From: Planctomycetaceae bacterium
GTDB lineage: Bacteria; Planctomycetota; Planctomycetia; Pirellulales; Pirellulaceae
Direction of reading: 5' to 3'
Length of the DNA stretch: 64,000 nucleotides
Assembly: GCA_002723275.1 (NCBI GenBank)
Contig: PBNZ01000043.1
Span: 31,093 to 95,092, forward strand
Part shown: positions 43,457 to 53,089 of the stretch, piece by piece
Layout: the number at the start of each line of letters is the position of its first letter
Position numbering within the stretch: position 1 is the stretch's first letter
Position numbers and translations under genes: made by a program
The notes under the pieces: model-generated
What the model was told of the DNA's origin: nothing
Seen by the model: the letters and a program-made list of their open reading frames with translations, nothing else
Database searches by the model: none

Positions 43457-45805
43457 TTATGGCGTTCGTAGATCCTTCATCTTGTCGGTAGAACTTCCAT
43501 CCGTGGTCCTTCCAGAGATGAGATCCGTCAACGATTTCATTTCATGCTTGACGTCAAAGGTCGCCGACGAACATCCCTCATTCATCATATCCTTAATTGA
43601 CAAAGTAAGCAGACTCGACAGGACCACCTCATTCCAATCGCGTACGTTCGGCAAAATCGGCTGCAAAACAGAATCTCGATGCCCAACATCCTTAGGCCAA
43701 AAGCGTCTTCGCATCAGCTTTTCGCCCTGTCGCAATTGCAGCGTCCGGAAGTCATCAATTTTCGCAATCGCCTGATGGTGATTGATATTGACGGTCTCGT
43801 TGATACCCTCAAATGGTTCGCACCGAGAAGTTAGCGTGATCGTCACCAGATCATTCAAATCCGAAACCAGATTAATGGTCAAATTGTCATCCGGTTCTTC
43901 GCGATTACTGGAAATCAACGAAATCTCAAAACGACCAGGAATGGATCGCCATGCCAGAACGTGCACGGCCAGGTCAATCCAATGACCGAGATTCCCACAG
44001 ATTCGAGTTCCCTCTTGGGGATCGCGATACCAATGCTCTGCCTTAATCTCGTGGCCAGTCACATGACAAGCAATACTCCAGGGCTGCTGCATGACCGATA
44101 CACGATCTCGCAGAATACGAATCGCTTTGGCGTAGGGTCGATTGTATCCGGCAAACACACGAGTGCTGCCGTGGTTTAAGGCAGCTATCAATTGAGCTAA
44201 TTGCTCGCGCTCGACAGCAATCGGCTTTTCAATAAAGACGTTCGGAACACCACGGCGAATCGCTTCCACTGCATATTCGGTGTGGGTCGCATGATTAGAG
44301 GCGACATAAAGGTACTTGAGTTGCGGATTCTGAATTAGCTCAGTGGCTGAATTCGTGACACGACATCCATATTCACCGGCAAAGGACGAGGCCCGCAAAT
44401 CATCGACATCGAAACAATCAAGAAAACAATCGCCACGACGTTTCTTCAAGAAATAGCCAATCGTACTGTATGCGAATTGACCACAGCCAATGAATGATGT
44501 GTCGCCGACCGATGCGGAACGACTCTTGTTCGCAAGTTTGCGACGGCGCCCTCGAATTTTTGTCCAAGTGCGCGAAAGTCCGTAGATTTGTGCGTACCGC
44601 AGCGCTTTGCGCCAACCCTGATTGGACTTGACCTCACGAACTTCCAAACTGTCTTGATCCGTATTTTGCGGATTGGAAACCGTCTCGGATCGATTCAAGT
44701 CACCGATCGCGGTCCAGGTGCGTTCCGCACACTCATTCCAATCGAATCGGAGGGCACGCTCCCTTGCTTGTTTCGAAAGTGCTTCACGCAAGTCACGATC
44801 TGAATCAAGTCGTTCAAGGACCGAGGCAATATCGTCTACATCTCTTGGATTAAAGTAAACCGCCGCACCTCGAGCGATCTCCGGCATGGGCGACCGACGA
44901 GAACTGGCGATAGGACATCCGCTCGCCAACATCTCAAGCACGATAAACGGACAATTCTCACACTCTGATGGGTAAACACAGAATTCGGCGGAACGATAGA
45001 TGGCCGGCAATTCAGTTCTAGCCACTTCATTCTGAACGATGACTGAATCTCGAAGTCCGAGTCGCTCAATTTCACGATCGACCTTTGCTCTTTGAGTTCC
45101 GCGATCCTGGCCGACAAGAACGAGCGGCGTCTTGAGAGCTCCACGCTGCCGAGCAACCGCGTAACCACGCAGCAACTCCAAATGCGACTTGTAACAATCG
45201 AAAGCCGATACGTACAAAATGTAACCGGTGGCCGGCAGACGATGAGGCGGTTCGGAAACCTGGGTCTCCCGAAACATCTCGTCGACGCCGTGATAAATCT
45301 GCACCGACTTCCCGAAATCGCGCAAACGCAAATCCCGAATCACTTCTTCTCCATACTTGGAAATGAAGATCACCAGGTCGGATCGCTTGATCCCTTTTGC
45401 GAGCGAATGTCTCAACAGTGCCCATTTCGTCCGCATGAATCCCAGTGGAAAGCGACGTCGCTGTTCCAAATCGAACGGCAACATATTCTGAAAGGTAACC
45501 GCAGTTCGAATCGCGGGATCAAAGTAAGGAACGGTACCACCAGGACAAAAAAGTGTATCGATACCTAGCTTTCGAATCAGGCGTGGTAGAGCGATCTTCT
45601 CCCAGACCGCTCGAGTGCACAGGTTATCGAGCGACGGAGTCGTCACCCGCCGCAGGTGCTCATGGGCTTCGTCGAACTCTAGGTCCGCAGGCGCAATCAC
45701 ATAGCCACTGATTTCCCCGTGCCCAGGAAACCGAGACAACAGGTTTTGCAGGTAGGTAATTCCTCCACCTTCACGAGCTGACGGAGCATAAATCAATAGT
45801 TTCAT
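43457..45805 (-). CDS. Fusion: GT4 glycosyltransferase + Gfo/Idh/MocA oxidoreductase
   Basis: A 782-residue two-enzyme protein. Residues about 1-375 form a GT-B glycosyltransferase: LLIYAPSAREGGGITYLQNL, ISKYGEEVIRDLR, VQIYHGVDEMF, YILYVSAFDCYKSHLELL and the donor-site EFCVYPSECENCPFIVLEML. After a basic linker, residues about 440-782 are a Gfo/Idh/MocA dehydrogenase: dinucleotide motif FIGCGQFAYSTI, the catalytic-lysine motif NVFIEKPIAVE, and NLGHWIDLAVH as substrate/His region. ATG 45805 overlaps the TGA of the sulfotransferase gene (ATGA), supporting this start. The frame is continuous with no sign of frameshift. Known Gfo/Idh enzymes in such loci oxidise nucleotide sugars (WlbA-like); the substrate here is inferred. 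I know of no standard family with this architecture. Confidence 0.9.
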   Translation of the reverse strand: MKLLIYAPSAREGGGITYLQNLLSRFPGHGEISGYVIAPADLEFDEAHEHLRRVTTPSLDNLCTRAVWEKIALPRLIRKLGIDTLFCPGGTVPYFDPAIRTAVTFQNMLPFDLEQRRRFPLGFMRTKWALLRHSLAKGIKRSDLVIFISKYGEEVIRDLRLRDFGKSVQIYHGVDEMFRETQVSEPPHRLPATGYILYVSAFDCYKSHLELLRGYAVARQRGALKTPLVLVGQDRGTQRAKVDREIERLGLRDSVIVQNEVARTELPAIYRSAEFCVYPSECENCPFIVLEMLASGCPIASSRRSPMPEIARGAAVYFNPRDVDDIASVLERLDSDRDLREALSKQARERALRFDWNECAERTWTAIGDLNRSETVSNPQNTDQDSLEVREVKSNQGWRKALRYAQIYGLSRTWTKIRGRRRKLANKSRSASVGDTSFIGCGQFAYSTIGYFLKKRRGDCFLDCFDVDDLRASSFAGEYGCRVTNSATELIQNPQLKYLYVASNHATHTEYAVEAIRRGVPNVFIEKPIAVEREQLAQLIAALNHGSTRVFAGYNRPYAKAIRILRDRVSVMQQPWSIACHVTGHEIKAEHWYRDPQEGTRICGNLGHWIDLAVHVLAWRSIPGRFEISLISSNREEPDDNLTINLVSDLNDLVTITLTSRCEPFEGINETVNINHHQAIAKIDDFRTLQLRQGEKLMRRRFWPKDVGHRDSVLQPILPNVRDWNEVVLSSLLTLSIKDMMNEGCSSATFDVKHEMKSLTDLISGRTTDGSSTDKMKDLRTP

Positions 45806-46653
45806 GCCCGCACCGACGTTGAGTTTGAGGTGGCATCGACCCACGACCGATTTGATTCGTAGCCTAACAGAATCAACTCCTCACCAGCCAACTCGTCAAA
45901 AACTCTCCGGGCCTCGATCGAAAAGTTATTTTGCCAATCCCCGGCCACGCCCTTACGGAGAAAACTATTGCGATTTTCGACACCGGGTTGACGCGACGCC
46001 TGCCTGGCGAAAGAGAACTCGTCGACAATTTCCTGCAACCGGTTCGAATTGATCGGCTTGGCCGCGATCCGTTCCACCGTTTTTCGAAGCACTCCTAGCG
46101 TATCGTGAATGAGTTCTTCATATTTCACGAAGCCAACGTCTCTGCCCGACCAACTGCGAACAAATTGCGGCCAAGTAAACTGAAATGGACTGCGACTCTT
46201 ACGCTGCCTATCGAAAACATACTCGATAAACTTCGGTAAGTTCTCCGACACATCCTCGCAATCCTGGAACGCCAACGCTGAGCGAGTTCGTCGCACAACG
46301 TGCGCAGAGGTTCTTTCATTTTCGAAGAGGGAATGAAAATAGAGCGAGACCATGATGTCGCGACCATCACGAATCATGCAAATCGCGTGACTCGGCTGTT
46401 TCGAAAACAGTCCCTCCGAATACAAATAGTGTCCGTGAACGATACACGAGGCGTAACGAATACGACGATTCCGGGGAAACGGAACCTCGAGAGCCGCAGC
46501 CAACATCTGACAGAGCCATGTCCCCCCTGACTTTGGGTATTCTGCAACGACGTATAAGGGCAACCATTTCGACAGAGTGCGACAGACCAAGTAACGTTCC
46601 GTCGCATCCAACCAAATCGCAAGTTGACTTCTTTGGTCCATCATTGAATTCAT
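45802..46653 (-). CDS. Sulfotransferase, PAPS-dependent (first)
   Basis: A 283-residue cytosolic or membrane-associated enzyme that transfers sulfate from PAPS. The 5'-phosphosulfate loop is YVVAEYPKSGGTWLCQML (about residues 30-47) and the 3'-phosphate site is in ICMIRDGRDIMVSLYFHSL (about 92-110), with a helical middle and the C-terminal FLRKGVAGDWQNNFS, the classic RKGxxGDWKNxFT motif. ATG 46653 overlaps the stop of the GT2 gene by ATGA, and its own stop overlaps the next ATG in the same way, so translation is coupled through three genes. A target on the nascent polysaccharide is likely from the neighbourhood. Confidence 0.92.
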   Translation of the reverse strand: MNSMMDQRSQLAIWLDATERYLVCRTLSKWLPLYVVAEYPKSGGTWLCQMLAAALEVPFPRNRRIRYASCIVHGHYLYSEGLFSKQPSHAICMIRDGRDIMVSLYFHSLFENERTSAHVVRRTRSALAFQDCEDVSENLPKFIEYVFDRQRKSRSPFQFTWPQFVRSWSGRDVGFVKYEELIHDTLGVLRKTVERIAAKPINSNRLQEIVDEFSFARQASRQPGVENRNSFLRKGVAGDWQNNFSIEARRVFDELAGEELILLGYESNRSWVDATSNSTSVRA

Positions 46654-47570
46654 TCGACTGAAGCCACCTGATTTCGACCGACTCGCGAAAAACATCCCTG
46701 AGCCGCCCTCAAGACCAGCGCCGCATATCTTTTCGGAGGCAAACAGGGATTCCAGCGCAGACAATGAAAGGCTGCTGCGAACCCTTGCGAAAACCGCCCG
46801 GTGGAAAACTCTTGTTCAGCCTGCAAACACCACTGCAAGGCATGAACGTACCGTGACCAAAAGGGGCCGAGTTCTTCGATTCGATTCTCGTGTTTTTCCA
46901 AAAAGGCTAGTCGACCACGGCGTGCGTCCACGACATTTCGGCTTAAGGTGTCCGAATAGACATTCACCAGTGGTTCAGACACCACCGTCGTTTGATAGCG
47001 ATCAAAAAACCGCACAAAAAAATCGCGATCCTGGCAACGAATGAGACTTTCGTCCATCATGCCAATTTCATCGAGGCACGCTCGTCGGAACAAAAAAGTT
47101 GGCGTCCACACGATAAAACGACTCATCAAATAATTGTTGAGCACATTTCCTGAGTGGGTTGGTCGATAGACTCGTCTCCGATGGGTCCTGACATCGATGA
47201 CATTTGCCCCACCATAGCAACATCCCCAACTGGCGTCGCACGATTGCAGGGAACCCACCTGGCATTCAAGCTTATGGTTCAGCCATTCATCATCGCTATC
47301 GAGGAAAGCGATGTATTCACCGCGGGCGGCCTGCATTCCCGTATTTCGCGCAGCGGCTGCGAAACGATTCTTTGAGTGCCGCAGGTAACGCACTCGATCG
47401 TCATGAAACTGTTGCACGACGGCTTCGGTCCCATCCGTCGAAGCGTCATCGACAACGATCAATTCCAGGTCATCGAAACTCTGCTTCAAGACACTGTCGA
47501 TCGCTCTCGGCAACGTCGCCGCACGATTAAAGCTTGGAATAATGACAGTTACAGCGGGCGATTTAGCCAT
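46650..47570 (-). CDS. Family 2 glycosyltransferase
   Basis: A 306-residue GT-A inverting glycosyltransferase. ATG 47570 has GGAGG eight bases upstream, making it better than the in-frame start 18 bases earlier. Motifs: VTVIIPSFNRAATLPRAIDS (residues 6-25), DDLELIVVDDASTDGTEAVV, the donor-binding EYIAFLDSDDEWL (DxD, about 85-97) and a C-terminal helical half. It overlaps the preceding polymerase gene by 8 bases and the following sulfotransferase by 4. It adds one sugar to the exopolysaccharide repeat; donor unknown. Confidence 0.94.
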   Translation of the reverse strand: MAKSPAVTVIIPSFNRAATLPRAIDSVLKQSFDDLELIVVDDASTDGTEAVVQQFHDDRVRYLRHSKNRFAAAARNTGMQAARGEYIAFLDSDDEWLNHKLECQVGSLQSCDASWGCCYGGANVIDVRTHRRRVYRPTHSGNVLNNYLMSRFIVWTPTFLFRRACLDEIGMMDESLIRCQDRDFFVRFFDRYQTTVVSEPLVNVYSDTLSRNVVDARRGRLAFLEKHENRIEELGPFWSRYVHALQWCLQAEQEFSTGRFSQGFAAAFHCLRWNPCLPPKRYAALVLRAAQGCFSRVGRNQVASVE

Positions 47571-48891
47571 TTCCGACGCCTCCTGCAACTGCCATCGAAC
47601 GTATCACGGCAGGCCGTCTTTCAATGCGACGGCATGAATCCTGCGTCGCCAGGTAACCAACGATGGCAACGAACGGCAAGAGAAATTGATACGACATCGC
47701 TGATTCATAGAGATTTGACTCAACCACCAGATAAACCAGAATCTTGATCGACCAGAAAACACCCCACGTGTAGTTCCACACGTGCCATGGCGTCCGCAAT
47801 AAACGCCTCGCCATTTTGACACACTCGATCATGATCATCACAAAAAAGACGAGCACAAACACACCATTTTCGACGATCATCTTCAGCCAGACATTGTGAA
47901 TCCCGGTGCGAGTATTTTGCATACGAACGCTCAATCGATTCTTGAGCCCCGCTTGATCGCGTGTGACGGCTGAAAAATTTCCACTGCCCGTTCCAAACAG
48001 CAAGATATTGTGATCTGAAAGCAATTCCACTCCGATTCGATTCAGCTCCCAACGCTCATTATTTTCGAGCTGGAAACGAGCCGTCAAAACCTGCACCTGC
48101 CGGCGAATATCGACCGTGTCATTGAGCATCACGTAAACAGGACTGAGAACAATCAGCAGGACGATCGCCCCAATCACGACCTTGCCAGATTTCTGAAAGG
48201 TAAACAGCATCAGCGCGAGAATGGAAGCTGCGTACGCAACAATGGCACCGCGAGTCAACGTCCCGAGTAATGAAACGGGAACCAACAGAGCCAACACGGC
48301 AAACCATATTTTGTGACGGTGGCTCAACGCGTAAATCATCGCAAAAACGCAATACAGGTTCAGCCACAAACCGTAAACAATTGGATTGGAAGTGGTTCCA
48401 CTGATGCGAACATTCGTGCCGTGCCCTTGCACCGTCGCCGAGCTCGATTGATCAAGGTTGGTCCCAAAGTAATTGTTTACCAGTCCAATTGGCGTGCCGG
48501 TCACTAACTGCAAGAGACCGACTCCCAGCAAACCCACTCCCAACCCAATTAGTAGCCGCTCCCAAAGCTTATCGCTGATTTCGGCCACAAAGAGCCGCCG
48601 CACAACAAAATAAAAGACAACGATGCGAATCCAATCCATCCACCCAACAACACTCACGCTTCGGTCATAGCTAAACAGGAACGAAACCGTCGCGGCGCCA
48701 AGAAATCCAAGGAAGAGATTATCCAGAGGATGCTTTTGGTTGACAAAGCCCCGGGGACGATTCGTAAGGAAAGCCACCACGCACAGAGGCACAAACGCAA
48801 GATCGAAGGCGTAGACCCGAAAGGGCGGAACCTCTTTCACCAGAGTCATGGTCGAGGCAACGAAACAGAGGCAGAAGAGCAGTCGAATCAC
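47563..48891 (-). CDS. O-antigen ligase / Wzy-like polysaccharide polymerase
   Basis: A 442-residue membrane protein with about 11-12 predicted helices and a large periplasmic loop at about residues 270-345. Loop residues NIRLFGTG-type are read here as NILLFGTGSGNFSAVTRD, followed by TGIHNVWLKMIVENGVFVLV, the conserved HNxxL/ENG pair of the Wzy_C/WaaL family. It joins repeat units or ligates chains at the outer face of the inner membrane. Start is GTG 48891. It precedes the GT2 gene by overlap. A second member of the family is at 59691. Confidence 0.88.
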   Translation of the reverse strand: MIRLLFCLCFVASTMTLVKEVPPFRVYAFDLAFVPLCVVAFLTNRPRGFVNQKHPLDNLFLGFLGAATVSFLFSYDRSVSVVGWMDWIRIVVFYFVVRRLFVAEISDKLWERLLIGLGVGLLGVGLLQLVTGTPIGLVNNYFGTNLDQSSSATVQGHGTNVRISGTTSNPIVYGLWLNLYCVFAMIYALSHRHKIWFAVLALLVPVSLLGTLTRGAIVAYAASILALMLFTFQKSGKVVIGAIVLLIVLSPVYVMLNDTVDIRRQVQVLTARFQLENNERWELNRIGVELLSDHNILLFGTGSGNFSAVTRDQAGLKNRLSVRMQNTRTGIHNVWLKMIVENGVFVLVFFVMIMIECVKMARRLLRTPWHVWNYTWGVFWSIKILVYLVVESNLYESAMSYQFLLPFVAIVGYLATQDSCRRIERRPAVIRSMAVAGGVGNG

Positions 48892-48945
48892 TTACAATCA
48901 GGCTCGTTCAAGACTCAAGTCAAGCATCCTATTGATGGCTTCTCG

Positions 48946-49986
48946 TCAAACATTCCTGGCACCCTCGAGTCGCCGTCGGTAGTGACGCCAATGCAAACGG
49001 AATTGAGTCGGTGAAGAACAGGCATGCAACAGTGTCTTGAAGCGAATGCTCGCGGTTATGACAGACGACTTTGCTAATGCGACCACCAACTGCAGTTTAC
49101 TGAGAACGTTTCCGTCAGAACCGATCACCGCATATCCGTGCCTTTTCATTTCCGCAGCTGCAATGGACTCGACAATCGCCACATCGCTTCCGGACAATTC
49201 GCGACGCCACGCATCCGCGCGTGATGCAATCACCTGTTCATCGATGTTTTCATGAATTTCCTGAGCATCAGCCGACACGACACTTTCGCTGCAACGGCGA
49301 CTCTGTCTGGAGGCGAAGGGAACATTCAGGAAGCCAGCACAGCGTTGCAATTCGGCGGGCAGATCTCGGCAGAGCTGCTCATACCGGATCTCGAGGACGC
49401 GGGCCGCAGGATGGGTGTCCAACTTTCCCACATTCTGGACATAACGATTCCAGGCTTTGGCGATCCCGGCCGCGTCACACCTTCCGATTCTGCGGCGATC
49501 ATAGTGCGTTGTTTGCCGGCGACGAACGTTTTGAATCGAGTTCAAGCAACCACGGGGATCCCGGAAGAGATGAATAAAACGGGTTGGCATTTCTGACGAT
49601 GGGCAAAGCTGATCGGCAACGCTCAGAATATTGCCTCGCTGGTACATCGCGAACCTTGCTGCAGGTTTCCCACAACGCCCGGCGTACACCTGCCCAATGG
49701 CTGAGAGCAAGTCGATAACTTGATGCGATCCACGTGCTTCGATTTGGTCCTGCAGTTCCTTCGTTGCAACGCCGAGCTGTTTGAATCGTTCATCAAGTTC
49801 AACGAATTGTGCAATCTCGCGGCTCGACATCGCTTGCAACTGATCATCACCGACATCGCAGAGTAAATTCACGACATCCAACTCAGGTAACACAACAACA
49901 TCAGAAGATCGTCGCGCAAGTTGGCTCGCGAAAAAGGTCGATCCCGACCGGGAAACATACAGGAGGAAAATGGGGTGAATACCCAT
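48946..49986 (-). CDS. Sulfotransferase family protein (second)
   Basis: A 346-residue protein. A much longer frame (to 50217) exists, but its first 77 codons overlap the BY-kinase gene; ATG 49986 is the natural start because the phosphosulfate loop FLLYVSRSGSTFFASQLARR begins at once (residues 6-25). The 3'-phosphate region is IHLFRDPRGCLNSIQNVRRR (about 148-167), typical of sulfotransfer_3-like enzymes. No strong ribosome binding site precedes it. It lies 34 bases after the BY-kinase gene and 54 before the polymerase gene, so it sits in the polysaccharide operon. Its residue pattern differs from the first sulfotransferase, so two different sulfation positions are possible. Confidence 0.85.
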   Translation of the reverse strand: MGIHPIFLLYVSRSGSTFFASQLARRSSDVVVLPELDVVNLLCDVGDDQLQAMSSREIAQFVELDERFKQLGVATKELQDQIEARGSHQVIDLLSAIGQVYAGRCGKPAARFAMYQRGNILSVADQLCPSSEMPTRFIHLFRDPRGCLNSIQNVRRRQTTHYDRRRIGRCDAAGIAKAWNRYVQNVGKLDTHPAARVLEIRYEQLCRDLPAELQRCAGFLNVPFASRQSRRCSESVVSADAQEIHENIDEQVIASRADAWRRELSGSDVAIVESIAAAEMKRHGYAVIGSDGNVLSKLQLVVALAKSSVITASIRFKTLLHACSSPTQFRLHWRHYRRRLEGARNV

Positions 49987-50020
49987 TGATGGGCAGCGGC
50001 TGTCAGGTCTGGGGCGAACC

Positions 50021-52360
50021 CTAAGACTGATAAGGGGACTCGTGCTGTAATGTCTGTGACGATTCATCGTCGTAATATTTACTAATCGCTTTTTGTTCTT
50101 GAGCGTCACTACTATATTCGCCATAGCGAGAGTTGTAGCCATAGCGATAGCCAGCGTAACCGTATTTGTATTCACTGTAGTAGCTGCTTGTTTCATGGTC
50201 GACGCCATTAACGACAACGCCGATCACATTCGCTCCGGTAGTAACCAGAGCATCGCGGGCACGGAGTGCCAGCGGTCGTGCTCGCTTGTGTATTCGGAAC
50301 GTCAGGATCACGCCATCAACACGAGCCGCTACTGCCATCGGATCGGAAACGGCCAACACAGGGGGCGTATCGACAATCACAAAGTCGAATTGATCGCGCA
50401 AAAGTTGCAGAACGTTGGCGAAGCTCTCCGACGACAACAACTCGGAAGGATTCTCGGGGCGTGGACCACAAGCCATGATCCGCAAGTTCGGCACGAAGGG
50501 GATTTCCTGCCAGGCATCGGCTGGTTCTGCATCGCCGGCAACGACTGATGCTAAACCGATTTCCGGTGCTTCCATCGCGAACACTTCATGTTGAGTCGGA
50601 CGTCGGAAATCAGCATCAAGCAACAATACGGACTTACCAGATTGAGCGATCGTCACAGCCAGGTTCGAAGCCAACGTGGATTTCCCATCACCCGGCATCG
50701 GACTTGTGACTTGAATCACCTGATGACGTTCCCCGCGGCTATTGAAATACAATGCAGTGCGAACAGCCCGATAAGATTCGGCCTGTGGTGACTTGGGCTT
50801 GTGAACCGTGCACATAATCGGTTCGATGTTGCAGCCGGGCAACTTCGGAATCTTTTCGGGATCGATAAGCGGGACGTGGCCGATCACCGGCAATCTCATC
50901 AACGAAGCCACCTCATCAGGTGTGCGGAAGGCTTTGTCCGCCACATCAACCAGATACGCGATGCCAAAACCCACGACGACGCCAAACAGTGCCGCGATCG
51001 GCATGACCTTTAGCAACAGCGGAGCGACTTTGTCTCCGACGGTAGGCTTTGCCAGAGTTTGATAATTGTATCCCTCATAGTCAGAAACCAGGCTAATCTC
51101 TTCGAGGCTTTTGACGACAACCTCAAACAGCTGTTGAGTTCTTGCGATCTCGTTTTGAAACTGTTCGTCTTTCGCCTGTAGTATTTGCAATTCCTTGGCT
51201 GCATCTTCCTCCTGATTGAAGAGGCCGGTCAGACTCTCATACTGCCCCTTCAGTTGGATTTGCTTTTGCTTCAACGACGCCAGGTAGCGGGTGACGTAGT
51301 CAAACAATTCCTGGCGAGATGGCTTGATCGTGCCATTGACAAGTTCTGGATATGTCGTTTCGTAACGCTCCAGCTGCCGACGCACGGTCAAGACGTCAGG
51401 ATGGTCCTTACCATAACGCCCTTCAAGTTCCTCCTGCTGCAAGACCAACGCCATGTATCGATCTTGCATCAGAGCCAGGCGACTCGAGAATTTTTCCTTC
51501 AGTCCTTGATGACCATCTTTCTCCGCAAGCAGGAGAATCGACTCAAGATTGTCATCTCTCTCCAAGGCTTCTTCAACCGACTTGATTTGAGCCCCCAACT
51601 CGGTCATCTGTTTCTGCAAACTCACTCGCTCGTTTTCGTAATCCGCCTGTCTCTGAGCGTGCACATTGATCGATTCTTGACCGTTATACATCAGCGGTGT
51701 TGACGCTTTGAATTCTCCGTATTCTCGTTCAAGCATCTGCCACTTCTTGAGCAGGTCGTCCTTGGCCTTGACGATCAAGTCACGCGTTTCCGTCCCTGAA
51801 TCCTCATAAGCCTCTTGAAGAAATTGCTGATAGGTGTGCAAGACCGCATTCACAACCTTCTGAGTGTCCTCGGGATACGGTCCAATAAATCGTATGTTGA
51901 GAACGTTTGTACCGTCCTCCACCAATTCAACCTTCAAGTTTTCACTCAGCTTGAGTAGTGGATCCGGATCGTCTTTGAAGGTCGGTAGTCTGAATAGATT
52001 GAAATTGTCAAAGGCCTGCGTAAGGATGCGTGGGCTAACGATTACGATCGCGTGCTTCGCTTCGGCCGATGTCGTGATGTACTGGCTTTCAACGCCCGTC
52101 AATGGGATCGTCGGTGGCTGCTTGTCCTCAATCAAGATCTGCGCAACGGATTCATAGCGCGGAGTGGCCTGCAACATATAGACGTAACCGAGGCCCAGCC
52201 CGAGCATGAATCCCAGAATCACCAGCCACTTCCGTCGCGAGAGAATCCCTCCCACATCGACACCCTGGGATGAAACGGTATCCATCGAAGTCGCTCCCCA
52301 ATGTGCGGGTGAATCGGTCGATGATTGATTAGGCTGATGGAGCTCAGTCTGATGACGCAT
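50021..52360 (-). CDS. Polysaccharide biosynthesis tyrosine autokinase (Wzc/BY-kinase)
   Basis: A 779-residue inner-membrane co-polymerase and bacterial tyrosine kinase that controls exopolysaccharide chain length and export. The Wzz-type N-terminal part has helices at about residues 45-65 (RRKWLVILGFMLGLGLGYVY) and about 450-475, with a long periplasmic coiled coil between (about 190-400). The kinase shows Walker A SPMPGDGKSTLASNLAVTI (about 556-574), Walker A' VLLLDADFRRPTQ and Walker B FVIVDTPPVLAVSDP. The C-terminus is a tyrosine-rich tail with about 14 Tyr in 45 residues (EYKYGYAGYRYGYNSRYGEY), the autophosphorylation cluster. ATG 52360 is chosen over a frame 25 residues longer. First gene of the locus. 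Confidence 0.95.
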   Translation of the reverse strand: MRHQTELHQPNQSSTDSPAHWGATSMDTVSSQGVDVGGILSRRKWLVILGFMLGLGLGYVYMLQATPRYESVAQILIEDKQPPTIPLTGVESQYITTSAEAKHAIVIVSPRILTQAFDNFNLFRLPTFKDDPDPLLKLSENLKVELVEDGTNVLNIRFIGPYPEDTQKVVNAVLHTYQQFLQEAYEDSGTETRDLIVKAKDDLLKKWQMLEREYGEFKASTPLMYNGQESINVHAQRQADYENERVSLQKQMTELGAQIKSVEEALERDDNLESILLLAEKDGHQGLKEKFSSRLALMQDRYMALVLQQEELEGRYGKDHPDVLTVRRQLERYETTYPELVNGTIKPSRQELFDYVTRYLASLKQKQIQLKGQYESLTGLFNQEEDAAKELQILQAKDEQFQNEIARTQQLFEVVVKSLEEISLVSDYEGYNYQTLAKPTVGDKVAPLLLKVMPIAALFGVVVGFGIAYLVDVADKAFRTPDEVASLMRLPVIGHVPLIDPEKIPKLPGCNIEPIMCTVHKPKSPQAESYRAVRTALYFNSRGERHQVIQVTSPMPGDGKSTLASNLAVTIAQSGKSVLLLDADFRRPTQHEVFAMEAPEIGLASVVAGDAEPADAWQEIPFVPNLRIMACGPRPENPSELLSSESFANVLQLLRDQFDFVIVDTPPVLAVSDPMAVAARVDGVILTFRIHKRARPLALRARDALVTTGANVIGVVVNGVDHETSSYYSEYKYGYAGYRYGYNSRYGEYSSDAQEQKAISKYYDDESSQTLQHESPYQS

Positions 52361-53089
52361 GTTGTTGATCCGTGAAAACGGCGAATCAGATATCCGCAAT
52401 ACGATTTGTTTAGGCAAGAGTCGCCGTGCGCGCACTCCGTCCTCTTGGGTTGCAAGAACCCCTTAAACTTTTGTTACTACAAGTATTTAGGACCTGAATG
52501 GCGTCCATGCGTTGCCAGAACGTTGATTGGGTCTTGCTCACAAATTCAATTGGCCCCACCCCTTTCGCACTTCCTGACCGTACCGTCCTATTCGTACAGA
52601 CCAATCGGTCGTCACAATACGTATAGACACGGATTATCCGGGTTGCCATTTGGCAACATTCCCCGTGCTCGCTCCCTATCCGATCTCGATCGACCTGCCA
52701 GACCAAGCCGACTACGATTCAGGTGCAAACCATCGTGACTCGGTCGTCAGACCTTTCAGAAATGCAGGGAAATGAACGGACGGTCATCAGCGCGCGAACC
52801 AAGCGTCCCTTCCGTACGTTCCGATATTCCGCTTCGTTCACCGGCACATGGCCAAGGCCGCTGCAGTCCAACGAAACCATCATCGTTCATGTTGTCTGAC
52901 ATTTTCACTTAGGCAGGCTGATAGCTCGCATGGCGAATGCCCCGCTTTCGCGGCTCCACCTCCATCCTAGCGAGCTTCGCAAAAAGTGTCACGGAGTCGG
53001 AACATGACTGCGCGATCGCTGGTAAGAACGTCTAATTCTGACGACTATACTGACTTAGAACACGCCGTCAAAAGGGAAGAAGAAGGGCT
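52361..53089. promoter_or_regulatory. Intergenic region upstream of the polysaccharide operon
   Basis: A 729-bp stretch that should contain the promoter of the BY-kinase operon (minus strand). A small hairpin GGGTT-CTTGC-AACCC lies at about 52446-52460 on the minus strand in the presumed leader. Frames of up to 110 codons on either strand lack ribosome binding sites and family features. No clear -35/-10 was seen. Confidence 0.4.

Noticed and set aside
49987-50217. Extension of the second sulfotransferase by 77 residues
   Set aside because: This part lies on the coding sequence of the BY-kinase tail in another frame and is low-complexity Thr/Ala-rich; ATG 49986 gives a standard sulfotransferase start.
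52406-53089. Small genes in the 729-bp gap before the polysaccharide operon
   Set aside because: Frames of 98-110 codons have no motif, no start signals and contradictory strands.
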